Positions 35,069 to 47,500 of a DNA stretch of 64,000 nt are shown here, piece after piece (the stretch's first letter is position 1; each line of letters begins with the position of its first letter). Origin of the DNA: Coniochaeta sp. PMI_546. Lineage: Eukaryota > Ascomycota > Sordariomycetes > Coniochaetales > Coniochaetaceae. Below the pieces are notes generated by a model. That model saw nothing but the letters and a program-made list of their open reading frames with translations. It did no database searches and was not told the origin of the DNA. Made by a program: the position numbers and the translations under genes. The stretch is from the NCBI GenBank assembly GCA_021432605.1, contig MU271145.1, forward strand, positions 3,038,001-3,102,000, read 5' to 3'.

Positions 35069-36634
35069 ATGGATCCTCCCGCATCCGGACGTCGGGGGAG
35101 GAAGCGTGCACGCGTCTCCGACGCTGAACCATCTCCCAATCCGCAGCAGCACCAGCAACACAACCCCTCAGTCTGGACACAAGAAACTACTGTGCGCGGA
35201 ACAGACCACGACACGGCCTCGCAGCATCATTCCACATACCCGTCGCAGCACGTCGACGTATCTCGCCTCTCGTCGCAGGTGTCTGTCACAGACCCGGGCG
35301 GACTGATGAATGGCTACACCACCGCACCCCACTCCCAATATCCCAACCCGTCACCACCTCTGGCGCATGCGCCCAACGACGTCACCGGTCTCGCCGGCCA
35401 GCCATCAGTCCAGACCCCTCAACCGCAGCAGTCGCAACAGCGGCGCAACAATGTAGGTGCCGTCCAAGGACAAGCGACCGTCGCTGCCGGCGGCAACGCA
35501 ACCCTGAACATGCAGCAGGATGACCTAACAGCCCTCCAGCAGCAGGATAATCGCGTCCTCTATTTCAACGGCAACCCTACCCCATCAACCACCTCCATTG
35601 CCGAAGCCGCCTCCGCGGCAGTAAGCCCGGCGCCTAACCGGTCCTACGGCCTCTCTAACGTCGTCGCGAGCTGGGCCTCTCCCATGGCGAACACCGAAAC
35701 CTCCCCCAACCACACCATGAACACCAGCAACACCAACCCCGCCGACACATCCATGATGTCGCAACCGCAGCCGCAATCCCCCGGCACCTACCACCAAATG
35801 CAGGCCCCCCAGGGTGCCATCTACGAGACCTTCGAGGACCTCCTCAAAACCGTCCAAGCGGCGGCCAAGGAGCAGGGCTTCGGCATAGTGAAGCTCCGCG
35901 CCTCCAACTACCGCAACAACAAAGCCACGCGCTACGACCTGGTCTGCGACCGCGGCGGCGTAAAGTACAACTCGACCGCCAAGAAGCGCAACCCGTCCAC
36001 GCGCAAGATCGACTGCCCCTGGAAGGCCAAGGCCGTGTGCGAGGTCCAGCTCAACAACCAGTGGCGCTTCTCCGTGCAGGAGGCGCACCACAACCACGAG
36101 CCTCGCGTGGCGGTCCCCGCGCCGGGGCAGGGCGCCGACAGCGGGACGCCGGTCAACCAGAGCCTGCGGTCCATCGTCAACAAGATCGACCGGCTGAACC
36201 ACGACGTGAACGCGAACATCGCGAGGGTGGAGCAGAACATAGACCTGCGGTTCGAGGGCCTGGAGAAGAGGCTGGAGTCGCTCGAGGCGCTGATCCGTGG
36301 CAATGCCGGCATGCTCGGGGCGGGCGGGACGCCGAACATGGGCGGGCAGAGCATGCCGACTGCCAACATGGGCGGTGGTGCGCTGGGGAGCAACGGTTTG
36401 GCGAACGGGGGGATGAGCAACGGCGGTATGGGAGCCAACATGGGGAATGGCATGGGCAACGGTATGGGTAGCGGAATGGGCAGCGGCATGGGGAATGGGG
36501 GGATGGGGAACGGCATGGTCGATAACCGGATGTCGAACCTTGAGTCGAGGGTTAGCGGTTTGGAGCAGGTGGGCGGCATGGACATATCGCTCATGGATGA
36601 CGACCCGTCGTCGAGGAGACTACCTCTGCTTTAA
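35069..36634 (+). CDS. FAR1/WRKY-GCM1-type DNA-binding protein
   Basis: This is an intronless frame of 521 residues. Residues 1-250 are Gln/Asn/Ser/Pro-rich and disordered, with an N-terminal basic patch (GRRGRKRARV) that could be a nuclear signal. Residues about 255-347 form a FAR1-like domain: FEDLLKTVQAAAKEQGFGI, RYDLVCDRGG, RKIDCPWKAKAVCE and EAHHNHEPRV supply the C-C-H-H zinc ligands of the WRKY-GCM1 fold shared with MULE-type transposases. A predicted coiled coil follows (IDRLNHDVNANIARVEQN to LESLEALI, about 370-410). The C-terminus is a Gly-Met-Asn low-complexity tract. The start is the first ATG (MDPPASG). No transposase catalytic core is present, so this looks like a domesticated DNA-binding regulator. 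Targets are unknown. Confidence 0.85.
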   Translation: MDPPASGRRGRKRARVSDAEPSPNPQQHQQHNPSVWTQETTVRGTDHDTASQHHSTYPSQHVDVSRLSSQVSVTDPGGLMNGYTTAPHSQYPNPSPPLAHAPNDVTGLAGQPSVQTPQPQQSQQRRNNVGAVQGQATVAAGGNATLNMQQDDLTALQQQDNRVLYFNGNPTPSTTSIAEAASAAVSPAPNRSYGLSNVVASWASPMANTETSPNHTMNTSNTNPADTSMMSQPQPQSPGTYHQMQAPQGAIYETFEDLLKTVQAAAKEQGFGIVKLRASNYRNNKATRYDLVCDRGGVKYNSTAKKRNPSTRKIDCPWKAKAVCEVQLNNQWRFSVQEAHHNHEPRVAVPAPGQGADSGTPVNQSLRSIVNKIDRLNHDVNANIARVEQNIDLRFEGLEKRLESLEALIRGNAGMLGAGGTPNMGGQSMPTANMGGGALGSNGLANGGMSNGGMGANMGNGMGNGMGSGMGSGMGNGGMGNGMVDNRMSNLESRVSGLEQVGGMDISLMDDDPSSRRLPLL

Positions 36635-39600
36635 GGCGGTAGAGGAGCGGTAGAGCGGTGCATTTCAGGGCACGAGAAAGAGGGGCGCGCTCAAAAAGGG
36701 CGAGGGAGCGCTCGCCGAAGAGATGGTGTAGAGCGGCAGTGGAGCAGTCAGGAGGAGAGAGGTCAAGGAGTCACTAAGGCGCATGGTACGGTTCCTCTTT
36801 CTTTTCTTCTTTTTTATTGCGGCCGTGAGAGGACACGAGCGTTATCCTTGTGTCTATCGAATCCCCAGCTTGCGGTGGTTATAAGACCACTTGCCGTGAT
36901 GGCATCGTGCTGCCATTCGTACCTCTTTGGGCGAGAGGGTCGAGGACAGCACGGAGACGCGTGATTGAGGCCTCGAAATGGGGTGTGGGGAATCGATACA
37001 TCGGAAGAGCTGTGGTTGAGGGTAGAGGCGTCGGGTAAACCGCGTCGAGATAAATCCAGATTAGGCGTCAAGGGGTTGCGGATTGCGTCTCCAAGAGAAA
37101 GCCTTTAGGAAGGGCAGGGGTTCACTTTCTTTTTTTCTCATCTGATGTTTGACTATCTGGTACACACGGGTTCAACCTTCTTGGAAGGGGAAATATCTTG
37201 CGGCGTTGCATCATCGGGAGAGCTAGGCTGGCGGCGGCGTACATGTGCATCAATATCTACAGTCGCTAGGAATGCGGCTGACTCGCTGCTGCTGGGTCTT
37301 GGGTGGCAAAGGGAATGGACGGACGGCGGCTGGCAGTCTCCTTGTTTGTGTTTGGGTTCAGCTTCCTCGGTATCCTAGGCTTGATGGCGCTGATGACCCT
37401 CTGGTCGTTCTTCGGCACGCTCACAAAACAGCTCTCTCGAGGAGCTTGAACGTGTCCGTTTGTATTTTATCTATGCGGACGAGCAGCGACACGCACTTGC
37501 TGCGCTGTCTTGTCCGGCTGCACAGTCATATATAGGGGAACTGTCGGCGGTGTGTTCTGCGCAGTATGCCTGTCCATTCGGACCGCATTGTCTCTAAGCA
37601 ATGTTCAACGCCGTGACAGGAGTGTGCATTCGTAGACATGTCCTTCTCACGGATATATTATACTGTATGTGAGAGGCAGTGGTTCGGAATTACTAGGTAT
37701 ATACCAAGGCTGAAGAAGACGTCGACTGTCGGTGCAACTTGTCCGATCGCCTGGGTTACAACGTATAGTGCCATCGCCAAGCAGAATGTAAATATATTGC
37801 TTGAAGCCAACGGCCTCTGCTTCGTGGCTGTATACTTCTCCTCTCAGCGCAATCGTCCCCCTGAGTCTTCCCTGTTTGCATGTGACTGCCTTGCCACCCA
37901 ACGCATCGAAGACTAGTTCCTTCGTGGAAAATGAAGAGGACGAGACATAATTCGTGATCTCTGACACTCTGTTCGTGCCTAACAAGTCTACGTGACCAAG
38001 GAAATGGAAGAATACCAAGGTGAGGATTCGTCATCCACCAGAAACCGATCTGTTTGATCTGCCAACATAGGCTTACGACTTAGTATGTCCACGTTCCGAA
38101 CATGACGCCGGGCCGAGACTATGTTTCCTGATATTGAATCGACGGGTGTAACAATTGTCAGCGACGACAGAAAGCGCAGGATCAGACCGGTTGAACTGCT
38201 TCTCACTGCTATTCGTTGTTGCGGATCTTGTCGTGTGATCACACGTCTGTACTGAACAGTAAGGCAGGACTCCGACATTCTGACTCGGACTGAGACAGGA
38301 GTGGCCGCTCTTCTGTCCGCAACTGATGGTAGACACTTGTTGCTCCTTTCCCGCCGCCTTTGATTATGTGCTACAAGGAATTAGAATCAAGAGGAAACGA
38401 AGACACTCCACAGAGTCTGCATCCGAACAAACGCATGTTTGGAGAGTGGCTGCAGCATACAGCGGGACGAGAGCGATCTCACACGGGACCACCGACGTCG
38501 TGGAACCAGTTCGGGAGGGCCAGTACCGGCAATATCCGCCATGATATTTGCTTAGATGGGCAGTACGTGGGCACTCATGACTTCGGCGCACGAGGTATTG
38601 GCTGTTGACCGAGCATCACGAAGCGCCAAGGCACTGTACATTACGAAGAGTGTATAGACGGAGAAACACGAATTCGACACCAAGCCCCCGAGCGACCGTC
38701 CAAGAGAGGAAGGTAGATGAAATAGTACGACAATAGTTCCTGCAGACACCTTGGAAAGGTGCTTGTAAAGTCTGAATCAGCAGCAAGTCAAAATGATCAA
38801 CAAGATTGCACTTAATGCGTTCATGCGATGGAGCTTGCGGGAAAGCTGTCGTCAGCCTCGTACAGGCTGAACAGTTCATTTCAAGGCTGGAAAAGGAGCA
38901 AATCCACTTACTTACTATAGTATAGCACGCATGGAAGGGGCGCCGCCCCAGCTCACATCTGAGCCCCACTTGGACGGACATGAAAGATCTTGTTGGTGGT
39001 TAAGGTACCTAAGGTATCAAGAAGAAGTAGGTACACTAAGGTAGGTAAGGTACCTTGTCTGTTCATGGGGCCCGCTAAATGGTTCGAGCATTGGTAACTT
39101 GTGCTGGTGGTGGTAGGGCAGACCGTTGAAGCTAGTACCACAGTACTTCGCTGCGGCTGAGGTAGGGCATGACAAGGAGCCGGAATGGGACTGCTGACCG
39201 AATTGTCGGGAGGTGGCTTGTCCCTCCCTCCATGCGTGCCGTGGAAACATCACTCCACACCTGCAAGGGCTCTGCGGCCGGACGCCGATCGAGTTTGGCG
39301 CAACGAAGAATCAATCCACACTCTTCGCCCCCAGTGCAGAGCCCTCATTTTGTCGCATTGATGGCTAACAGACTATCGAGGTACGTACCTAGTGCAGCGG
39401 GTTCTCTGCCAGGGGAGTCGAGATTAGTTTGTAATGCAAGCAGCGACTGTGTCGGCGCTGCTTGACCCATCTTGACGATGGACGCTATGTCTGGTTTGCC
39501 GGCTGTACAAGGCCCGTCCAAGTTGACCAAAAGGTAGGCTGAGCAAACCCCTTCGTCCTGGATCGATACGTTGGTGACAAATATGATGCTTGCTAATAGT

Positions 39601-42600
39601 TTTGGTGTCACGAGTGATAGATCTGAGCATGCTAGCGGAACGCGAACGTTGCAAGGGGCGTTTTCCGCATACCCAAAACGCAGATCAGGAGTCTCGGAAG
39701 ACCAGCCGAACTTGAGAGTGTTGCATCATCCTGGCCAGGGTCCTGGATAGCCGCCGCGCCGCGCTACTGTTGTGCAATATGTGTCCAGATCTAGTGCAGG
39801 GCTAGTAGCACAAGGTCGCCGATGTCCCCGACGTGTACTGTGGCAGACAAACGAACATTTGATGACCAGGGGATGGGAGACCACAGAATCTCCAGACGTT
39901 ACACTTAGAAAGAAGATTTCGGTGGTGGCCACGGTTCCATGCGATTGGTCTGTCAAATCAACGTTTCTCGGGTATTTCATTCGCATCCATCAGCCCGGTC
40001 TCTGGACAAGTCTGCTGCATCGTGGGGTTTGAGATGTCACGGACACAGTCACATCCCGCACCAGTCGAGGCTTGATTGATTGGGGAACAGTGCGGTGAGC
40101 TAAGTGTAGTATATGCATAGATGGACATAGAACGATAGTTATACCGAGCTCGATATCGTGGTTCTGGTCGTCATCATCCCACGTAAGATCGTAAGATCGT
40201 GGGGCAGTGGGGCACTCACGTCCACTCCGCCATTCAGGTCCCCAAAATCCAAATGTTTCGATTTGAGCCGCTCAGAGTTTGGTACGGTGCCGGAGCCGTA
40301 CAAATCTCTAGTGTGGGATGGCCTTTGACCTGGAAATATTCAGGAATAGATTTCGTTGTTCAAGGATACGGACAGCACAAAGAAGGACTACTGCCCTGAA
40401 GGTACTGTTATCAAGTTGGGAGTGGATTTGGGAAGGTTGATGTCTGGAGCTGCGTTGCCATTCTCGGTCCATCGAGGGGGTCAGGTTGGACCTTCCGCGT
40501 TGGCTCCAAATAGAACGGATCTGCGTGCCTTCCCATACAGTGACAACCAAAGGTACATGCACACGTGTACATTGCACATAGTGTACATAGGACCCAGGTA
40601 GGTAGTCTAGTTCACTCCTTCATCTGTATTGCATTCTCATGAGGGGGAGCAAAACTTCACTCGGCGTCTCTTCCCTGCCTCATCTCTCGAGGTCCGTCCA
40701 CTCGCTGTCGCGAAGTTCTCCTCCCGCATGGACCACCACTCAACACCCACAGCAAGCCCAGGTGGAAATGTCCGAGGGAACAGCCCCTGCAATGAGCTGT
40801 ACCATACTCAAACAACGTCAAACCACACTGGAGCCTCTCAGCCTCTCCCATCGTCATCGGATGGTGGAACCCCCTAGTCAACGCGCTAGAAGCAATTTCA
40901 AGCCTTCTAGAAACCCGAAATCACTTTAATTTTGCTTTTTGGTGGGAGCATAAGACGTCCTTTAATTGCAAGGTTCAAATGAAACGCGTTTCCTTCATGC
41001 GAATCCCAGATGAGCCTCCACCACGCTTGCCTCCATCATGCTCTTTGCTCTACCATACACTGCCAAGCATCGCCTTCGCCGATTCTCGCAACCAGTCAGA
41101 GACCCGTTGGACCTGTTGATCTTTTCCAACACTGAGGGCGAACCCGTCGTGGACGCAGAAGCTATGCTGCGCCCGGATGGCAGTCCGTCAATCATCCGGC
41201 CTGTGGCACGTCTGAGCAAGCAACAGCATTGAATGCCAATCTGAGCTCTCCGAGATTGCGCTTCGTAACCGTTCATCGTGCCTTGCTGTGCCGTCTTCAG
41301 GACACGTTCCCGAAGCTGTCAGCATGTGGTAAACCTAAATGCCTTCCATGGTAGTCTGGCCGATTAGGAGCCATGCCCGAACTGGAAGTACCGCATTCGT
41401 GGAACATCCCAAGTACACTACATCGAGTACCTGACTCTGCAGGACCAAAACGTCATTACTTCACCCCGGGCTAGGATCTGACATGCAGCCCTCTCGAGGG
41501 CGCCTGGAAACCTTCTTTTGGGTGTAGCGACCGTCCTATGGCCTTGTTGGTCTTTCCGCTTTGCATATCAGCAGACCTCACCGTTATTCCCACATACGTT
41601 CATGAGCCGCTGCCTATGACTTCTTTAACAGTACCCTAGCATCTCTTAGTTACCTACATTGGCTTCCACGGGCGTATTGTGCACTCGCAGGAGTTTGCGC
41701 ATTGCTGTTTAAGCTGTGGTCTGGCTTCCTGCTGGATATGGTACGCTTCCCTCAGCTCATCAGGGCTTAGGCCACTATCATGGCTCCAGACAACTTTCTC
41801 TTGACCTTTTCCATTTGTTTCCAATCAGTTTTTGGCATGGCGTGTTCGGCAATCTGTTGTCTGAACCTGTGGATGTCCGCCCTATCGCATGCCAGCGCTG
41901 CGATCTCTTTGGGCGTTTCTGATATAGCCACCCTGGCCCTGCTATAGCCCTCCACCGTTCAGAACGGCAACTGTTCCTTTTCGATCCTTGGACATCTTCT
42001 CCACCGGAACTAGCAGGCTTTTCACGGCAGTCCAGAGAGTTCCCTGCTAGTGCCTCTTCAAGTCACGCAGAAGCTGTCGCAAGTACCGTCTTGTACCCCT
42101 TGAACGTGACCTTTCCCCCTCTCCGGGCCGCCCAAGTAGCACTTTTTGCGCCCCCTTCAACATGCCACACTTACACTCGGGGCCAGCGGCCTGTATCTTC
42201 ACCTATCCACCCAATACAGCCGTCAAAACAAGGCACATTAGATTACTCGCAGCGTAAGCATATCATGCTTGTCTCCTCGCCGTGGTGCTTGCCCATAACC
42301 TGCCGTGTTGGCGAGGCAGGGGCCGCTGCAAGTCGTAGCAGTCGTTGCTCGCAACCCCATCATTCGCTTGTTATGCTCGTCTCCAACTGCATGGGAGACC
42401 TTGTTTCACATTTTATTCTCCATAGTGCCCTTGCCGTTTTGTATTGTTCTATGCGTTTTCCAGAGCTCTCTCTCTTTGGACCGACTGGGCAGGCAGGTTG
42501 ACTGCTTTGGGACAAGCCTCCCGGGGTTTCTCGAATTCGTTAATTTGGTGGACCAAAGAACCCTGTCTACACAAGGAGCGGTTGCTGGCTGTCATGCCCC

Positions 42601-43165
42601 CTTGTCGCATCGCAACACTTCTAGCTGGGGCCTGGTTCTATATCCGGTAGCTAGACCATGGCATAAGATCCCCAAATTATGCTACCGTCATCGTTGGGCA
42701 AGGTGACTTGGCTCTCCGCACCTCCTCAGGAACGGTCTTCTGTCTCGCACATGGCAAATCGCTTATGTGCTTTATAATAAACCTAATCCCTCCCCAGCAT
42801 TTGAGCCGCAGTCTTGTTTGATGCTACCATCTATCTACACGGCAACGGAGATCAGACGATATAATGCGTCCCATGTCCACACTGTCTTGTCCTGCCTGAT
42901 TCCGCTCTCCCATGTGCTCAAAAGACATATCGATACCTAGCTGAAGAAGAAGAGAAAAAAAAAACCTATTGCAAAGAGACGGCTTGGAAGGAAACTCCAC
43001 GGCGCATTCCCTCGACCTCTTGTTGGACCCATTATGAACAGTTGCTGCTAAGGTAGTGTTCACTTGGGGTTGTACTGTCGCTCAGCTGCCTTATTTTGCG
43101 GACACACACGACACCGCCTGCAGGAAAGGACCTATAACGGAAGGATCCTGCCACCAAACCGCCGC
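36635..43165. other. 6.5 kb gene-poor spacer
   Basis: No frame in this stretch shows domain-like sequence, long coding composition or consistent splice joins. Composition is mixed and not strongly AT-rich, so it does not look like a heavily RIP-mutated transposon graveyard. A dense cluster of TAGGTAC-type motifs lies at 39002-39056. The last 100 bases before 43166 (QERTYNGRILPPNRR in one frame, after a CTGCAG acceptor) may be coding 5' sequence of the next gene. Confidence 0.4.
39002..39056. repeat. Cluster of TAGGTACCT/AAGGTACC short motifs
   Basis: Within 55 bases AAGGTACCT, AAGGTAT, TAGGTAC, AAGGTAGGTAAGG and GTACCTT occur in both orientations, forming imperfect inverted repeats. Similar units recur at 57005-57035, 61036-61062 and singly elsewhere in spacers, never in the coding regions listed here. 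Confidence 0.75.
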
Positions 43166-44523
43166 ATGGGATACCCACCACCGCCTGTTGGTATCGAACG
43201 ATACATTCACTTGGCCCACGACACATACGCTTTGTTTCGAGCGTCTACATCACAACTTGCTAGCGAAAGGAAGTCTCTATATTCACAGCATCGCGGAGAA
43301 GCTATAAGACAGAGACGCTGGACGCCGGCACATACCGCCGCCCACTCCTTCCGACGTAGCCCCGCGGGGCTCCCATCTAACAAATTCTTTCCATACAGAA
43401 CCCGGCGACCAGCCAGAGCGGTTCGCTCTGGCGGACCCCATGCATCGGAGACACGCTGGCGGGCAACTACCGAGTAGGACCGGACTACAATGTCGATTAC
43501 TCGCCACAGGACTCGCATCCGGGCGAGCAGAGCCAACATCACCATCATCCGAACCCTTACGAAACCCATCACCATCGGTCCTCACTTGGCCATGGGGGAC
43601 CGGGTGGTCTTCATGAGCAACCGGAGCACCACCACCCGCAGCCATCGCACCACGGGATGGCGGCGCACCACCCTGCGGCGCACCACCACCAGGTGCTGAT
43701 GGACCCGGGGCACATGGGCGGGCATCCAGGAGCTCGCCACATGGGTCACCCAGGACCTCAACACTACGGTGGTGGCCCTGGGCCATCTCCACACTCCGTG
43801 GTAGCTCCGTTGTACCCATCCTTGACCCCGTCCCACGGCCCGGGGGGCCTGAAGCGGCAGCGACCGGATGACCTCGATCTGTCCGTTCCAGGCATTCCAG
43901 ATCTTCAGGAGAGCGACTTGGAGACTATGCAGCAGACGCCAATGGGCGCAGCCTACGCGCAAGCAGCAGCTGCCCCTACACATCACCACCACAGGCTGCC
44001 AGATACAGGGCCACCGAATAAACTTATGCGTCGCGAAGGAGACAGCAGCGCAGGAGGTGCACCAAGCGTAGTAGGACAAGTAGGAATGCCTCCTCCAGCA
44101 CCTCGCCCGAGGGGACCGAAGCTCAAGTTCACTCCGGAGGACGACCAACTACTCATCGATCTGAAGGAGAACAAGAGCTTGACATGGAAACAGATAGCCG
44201 ACTTCTTCCCTGGGCGATCCAGCGGGACACTTCAGGTTCGATACTGCACAAAGCTCAAGGCAAAGACGACGCAGTGGACGGACGAGACAGTAAGTCCACC
44301 AGTCGTACCGAGCACAGTAATGCACGGCTGAGACCCCAACGCTTGTGCCCATATGGTCCTCGTTGGCTGACATGATAAACCCCATTAGGACCAAAAACTT
44401 CGCACAGCACTACAGGACTACGAGAACGAGAAGTGGCGCATAGTCGCCAACAAGGTTGGCACCGGGTTTACCCCAGCAGCTTGTCGAGAACGAGCAGCGG
44501 AGTTGTCTGGCCAGAACTTATAG
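43166..44523 (+). CDS. Myb/SANT-type DNA-binding protein with two repeats
   Basis: The proposed exons are 43166-43190, 43315-43355, 43399-44289 and 44389-44523 (363 residues). The last intron is clear: GTAAGT donor, CTGAC branch, ATTAG acceptor. The 43-nt intron at 43356-43398 has a GTAGCC donor, CTAAC branch and CATACAG acceptor. The 5' end is uncertain: the frame is open upstream of the ATG and a CTGCAG acceptor at about 43122 suggests an earlier exon. The middle is His/Pro/Gly-rich (HHHHPNPYETHHH and similar). Myb repeat 1 is KLKFTPEDDQLLIDLKENK to WKQIADFFPGRSSGTLQVRY. A shorter repeat 2 contains ALQDYENEKWRIVANKVG and TPAACRERAAEL. This is a nuclear DNA-binding protein with unknown targets. 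Confidence 0.72.
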
Positions 44524-47500
44524 CAATCAATGTCCCCACCAGGAGCTTCGGCACCTGAGTCTGGGGGCACCACCGTCTACACCTCGCAACTTCAGTAGTC
44601 AGCTTGCGGGAAGGGCAACTTTCGACAGCAGCCTCGAAGACGACCTCGATTAGGCTTGCTTGTATCCTTCGATGGACTCCACGCTCTCGAAATTCGCTGT
44701 GAACACACCGATGCCTTGGAACGTCGGAACCAACCGGAACCTGGGTACACAAGGACTCTTTTATGTTCTCTTCGTCCTTGTTCAAGGCCCCTATTCTACT
44801 CCAGCAACTCTTGTCCCTTCAAACTATATTTTTGCTTCTAACTGTACGACCGAGACATGAGAGTGCTAGCGGATACCATTTAGAAGGATCGGAGGCGCAA
44901 ACGACCTGGATATTTTTTTTTATTTTTTTTTGCTCTTCGGGCATCTTTTCCTCTGGGGGCTTCCGATCACAAGCAGCTATCAGCTACTGACACTAGCTAA
45001 TTTCCTTACACCTTATGTTTAGGGGCGGTTGTATGGCACTGTTGAGTTTAATACTAGAGATACCCCAGCTTGGCCATTGCTACTCGACTCCTTTTCCCCG
45101 TCATTTTTCTCCTTGCCTCTACTACGTCTTTACGATGCATAAAATGGATTTGGGGACAACAAGATTCACGAACTAGGTGGTGATTGTTGGTGATGTCGAG
45201 GCAGGAAAGCCATCACAAGCTATCTAATACACTTCTCATTCCTGTCATTGCTGGGTGCACCAAGCATTGGGACACGGTGCAACACGGAGTTGCAGGCACA
45301 AGGTCGAATATATATTGTTGTTGACAGACAAAACCCTCAACAGAGGCAGCCGCTGGCGTCGCGCAATCTCGTGCAAACATCGTCAGGGACGGCTTTGCAA
45401 TCATGGAAGCGGCAGCAAAGACATGGGATGCACTCCTGCTTGCATATCAGCACACCCTCTCCCCTCGGCACTTCATTTGCGCGCATACAACCACAGCATG
45501 AGTTTTAACCTTTTGTCAACGTACCCCGACCGATTGCTCTGTTCCTGACAGTACGCCTCTGCGAGGTGTGCTTGTTTTGTTTCTGCTATAATGTTTATAT
45601 ATTAAGGTAGTCTACGGTGTGACGATGGCAGGAGTTTTGAGCTTGTTTAGCATCCAATACAGTATCAGTGACGCAGGTAGCGATAAGCACAGGCGCGTGT
45701 ACCTTCCCACGCGTGCTGCAGCTACCTTAAGGTACCTCCTTCTTTCCTCCGATTACGGGTGCGCCATGGGACTGCCGGAAGCTCTGAACCAGCCACCTCC
45801 CAGGTCAAATAAGGTATCAAGTGGTCCAGGCCAGCCCCTCCGCTCAGGATTGCCAACTCTCAGCACCACGAACGGCGAATTTTACCAGCCACGCGACCGA
45901 GAAAGGAAGGTCGTTAACAAGGTGAGCTCTGGCCTCTGCAGACCTTGCTTGCTGGAGGTCGACTTTAGCTCCTGCAGGAAGCACAGACGAGGGTACATGC
46001 AGCGGAGGTTTTTTGGTGCTTTTTAGCACCCGACATACAGAAGCAAGATTCAAGCGATGGCATGAGGCAGGGGGGGGGGGGGGGGCTGGGTGGCCATAGC
46101 TTCTCGATCGGTCGCTGTACCGAGCACAGGGCTGACAGAACCAGCATCGATCAGATCGCTATTCATGTTTGCGTTGACAAAGATATTATCAACAGACTGC
46201 TCGACAGGCCGAGGTGCGACCACATCTTAAAGCACGGAAGCCTCCAGCGCGTAGCTTTAGCAAAGCAAATTCAAAAGCCAGCTGGAGTTCGCCCGCGGTT
46301 TCCAGGGCAAGAAAGTTCCTGGGGGAGCAAGGAAAGCCGTGCCCACACGTGTATGCTCCCCCACCTTAACGTCCCTAAACCTCTTTCGGGATCCCGGACT
46401 GCTCGGCTTCGGTTCGATCTAAGATGAGCACACCGAGCGTTTAGGATTCCAGACATTCTTCGCGACCAGAAAGAACGCGAACCGCTAAGTCGTCTTCACG
46501 GTAGCAAAACATTGAATCATGAGCGAGCACAACATGAGATGGGTGACGTGTTAATGCATGGACCACAGTAACATGAAACAACCTCCCGCTGCCCAAGCTG
46601 CTGCAAGTAACTTAACTGCCGTGGAGGGGGTGGCTGGCTTCCGATATTGCGTTGTCGAAGCTTGACCCCTGCTATTTCTCCGAATACAGCACCCTGCAGG
46701 ACACGGAGGCTTGACGCCAGGACGCCCCATACTATTGCTTGCTCATTCATGAGTCAAGTCTCGCAGATAAGGTGACGGGTAAAGAGGGTACAGAGTACAC
46801 TAACCAGCGAGTGCATTTAGAACCAGGGTGTTTCGTGAAAGCCATAGATGGATACATTGTCGATCAAGTCCAGGCAAGGTTGGCGAGGCTGGTGAACGAA
46901 CGGTGTATGTGTTAGGCAAGTTCTCGTAGGATGATTGCTCGGTGACCACATTTCTGACGTGATTCCCCACTACGTGATGGGGACGCCTTGGACCGGGTTT
47001 AGAAGATCTGGCTGTAAGCGACAACCGCTTAATAGTTTGAGCTTGCGACGGTCTTCTGTTCGCGATGCTACTGTGTGTAAGCCGAGGGTGTCACAAGGTG
47101 GATCTGCCTCGCCATGTCACTGCAAGTACCTCCCGACAGCTTTCATTGAGAGAAGCCTGTGATTCTGGCTTTTGGTCAACTGATTGAAGGGATCAGAGTC
47201 GACCAACTGATGCGTGTACACACACCGACTCTGTCTGCCATTCAGTCTCGATATCGACCCCGGAAGCCGTATGCCCAGAGCGTTCTACCCGTTGTGCCCC
47301 TGGAACAGCTCGTTCGGCAGCAAAGATTCTCGACCCAATCGGGGAATTCAGGCCCCGTGATGACATTTCTCTCGTTGTGCTCCCACCTTCTACTACCGCT
47401 ACTCAAAGGGCCTATCAAATACTCTTTAAGTATGTCACAATCGAAGAGGGATACGGAAGTACCAAGAGAAGGTGAGAACATGTCACGAGTGTATTGCCTC

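Noticed and set aside
36635-43165. Degraded transposon or RIP-mutated region
   Set aside because: Base composition is mixed, with no long AT-rich tracts, terminal repeats or transposase-like fragments visible by eye.
43461-43463. One-base frameshift in the Myb gene
   Set aside because: A phase-consistent 43-nt intron with branch and acceptor explains the change of frame, so damage is not required; kept as an open alternative.
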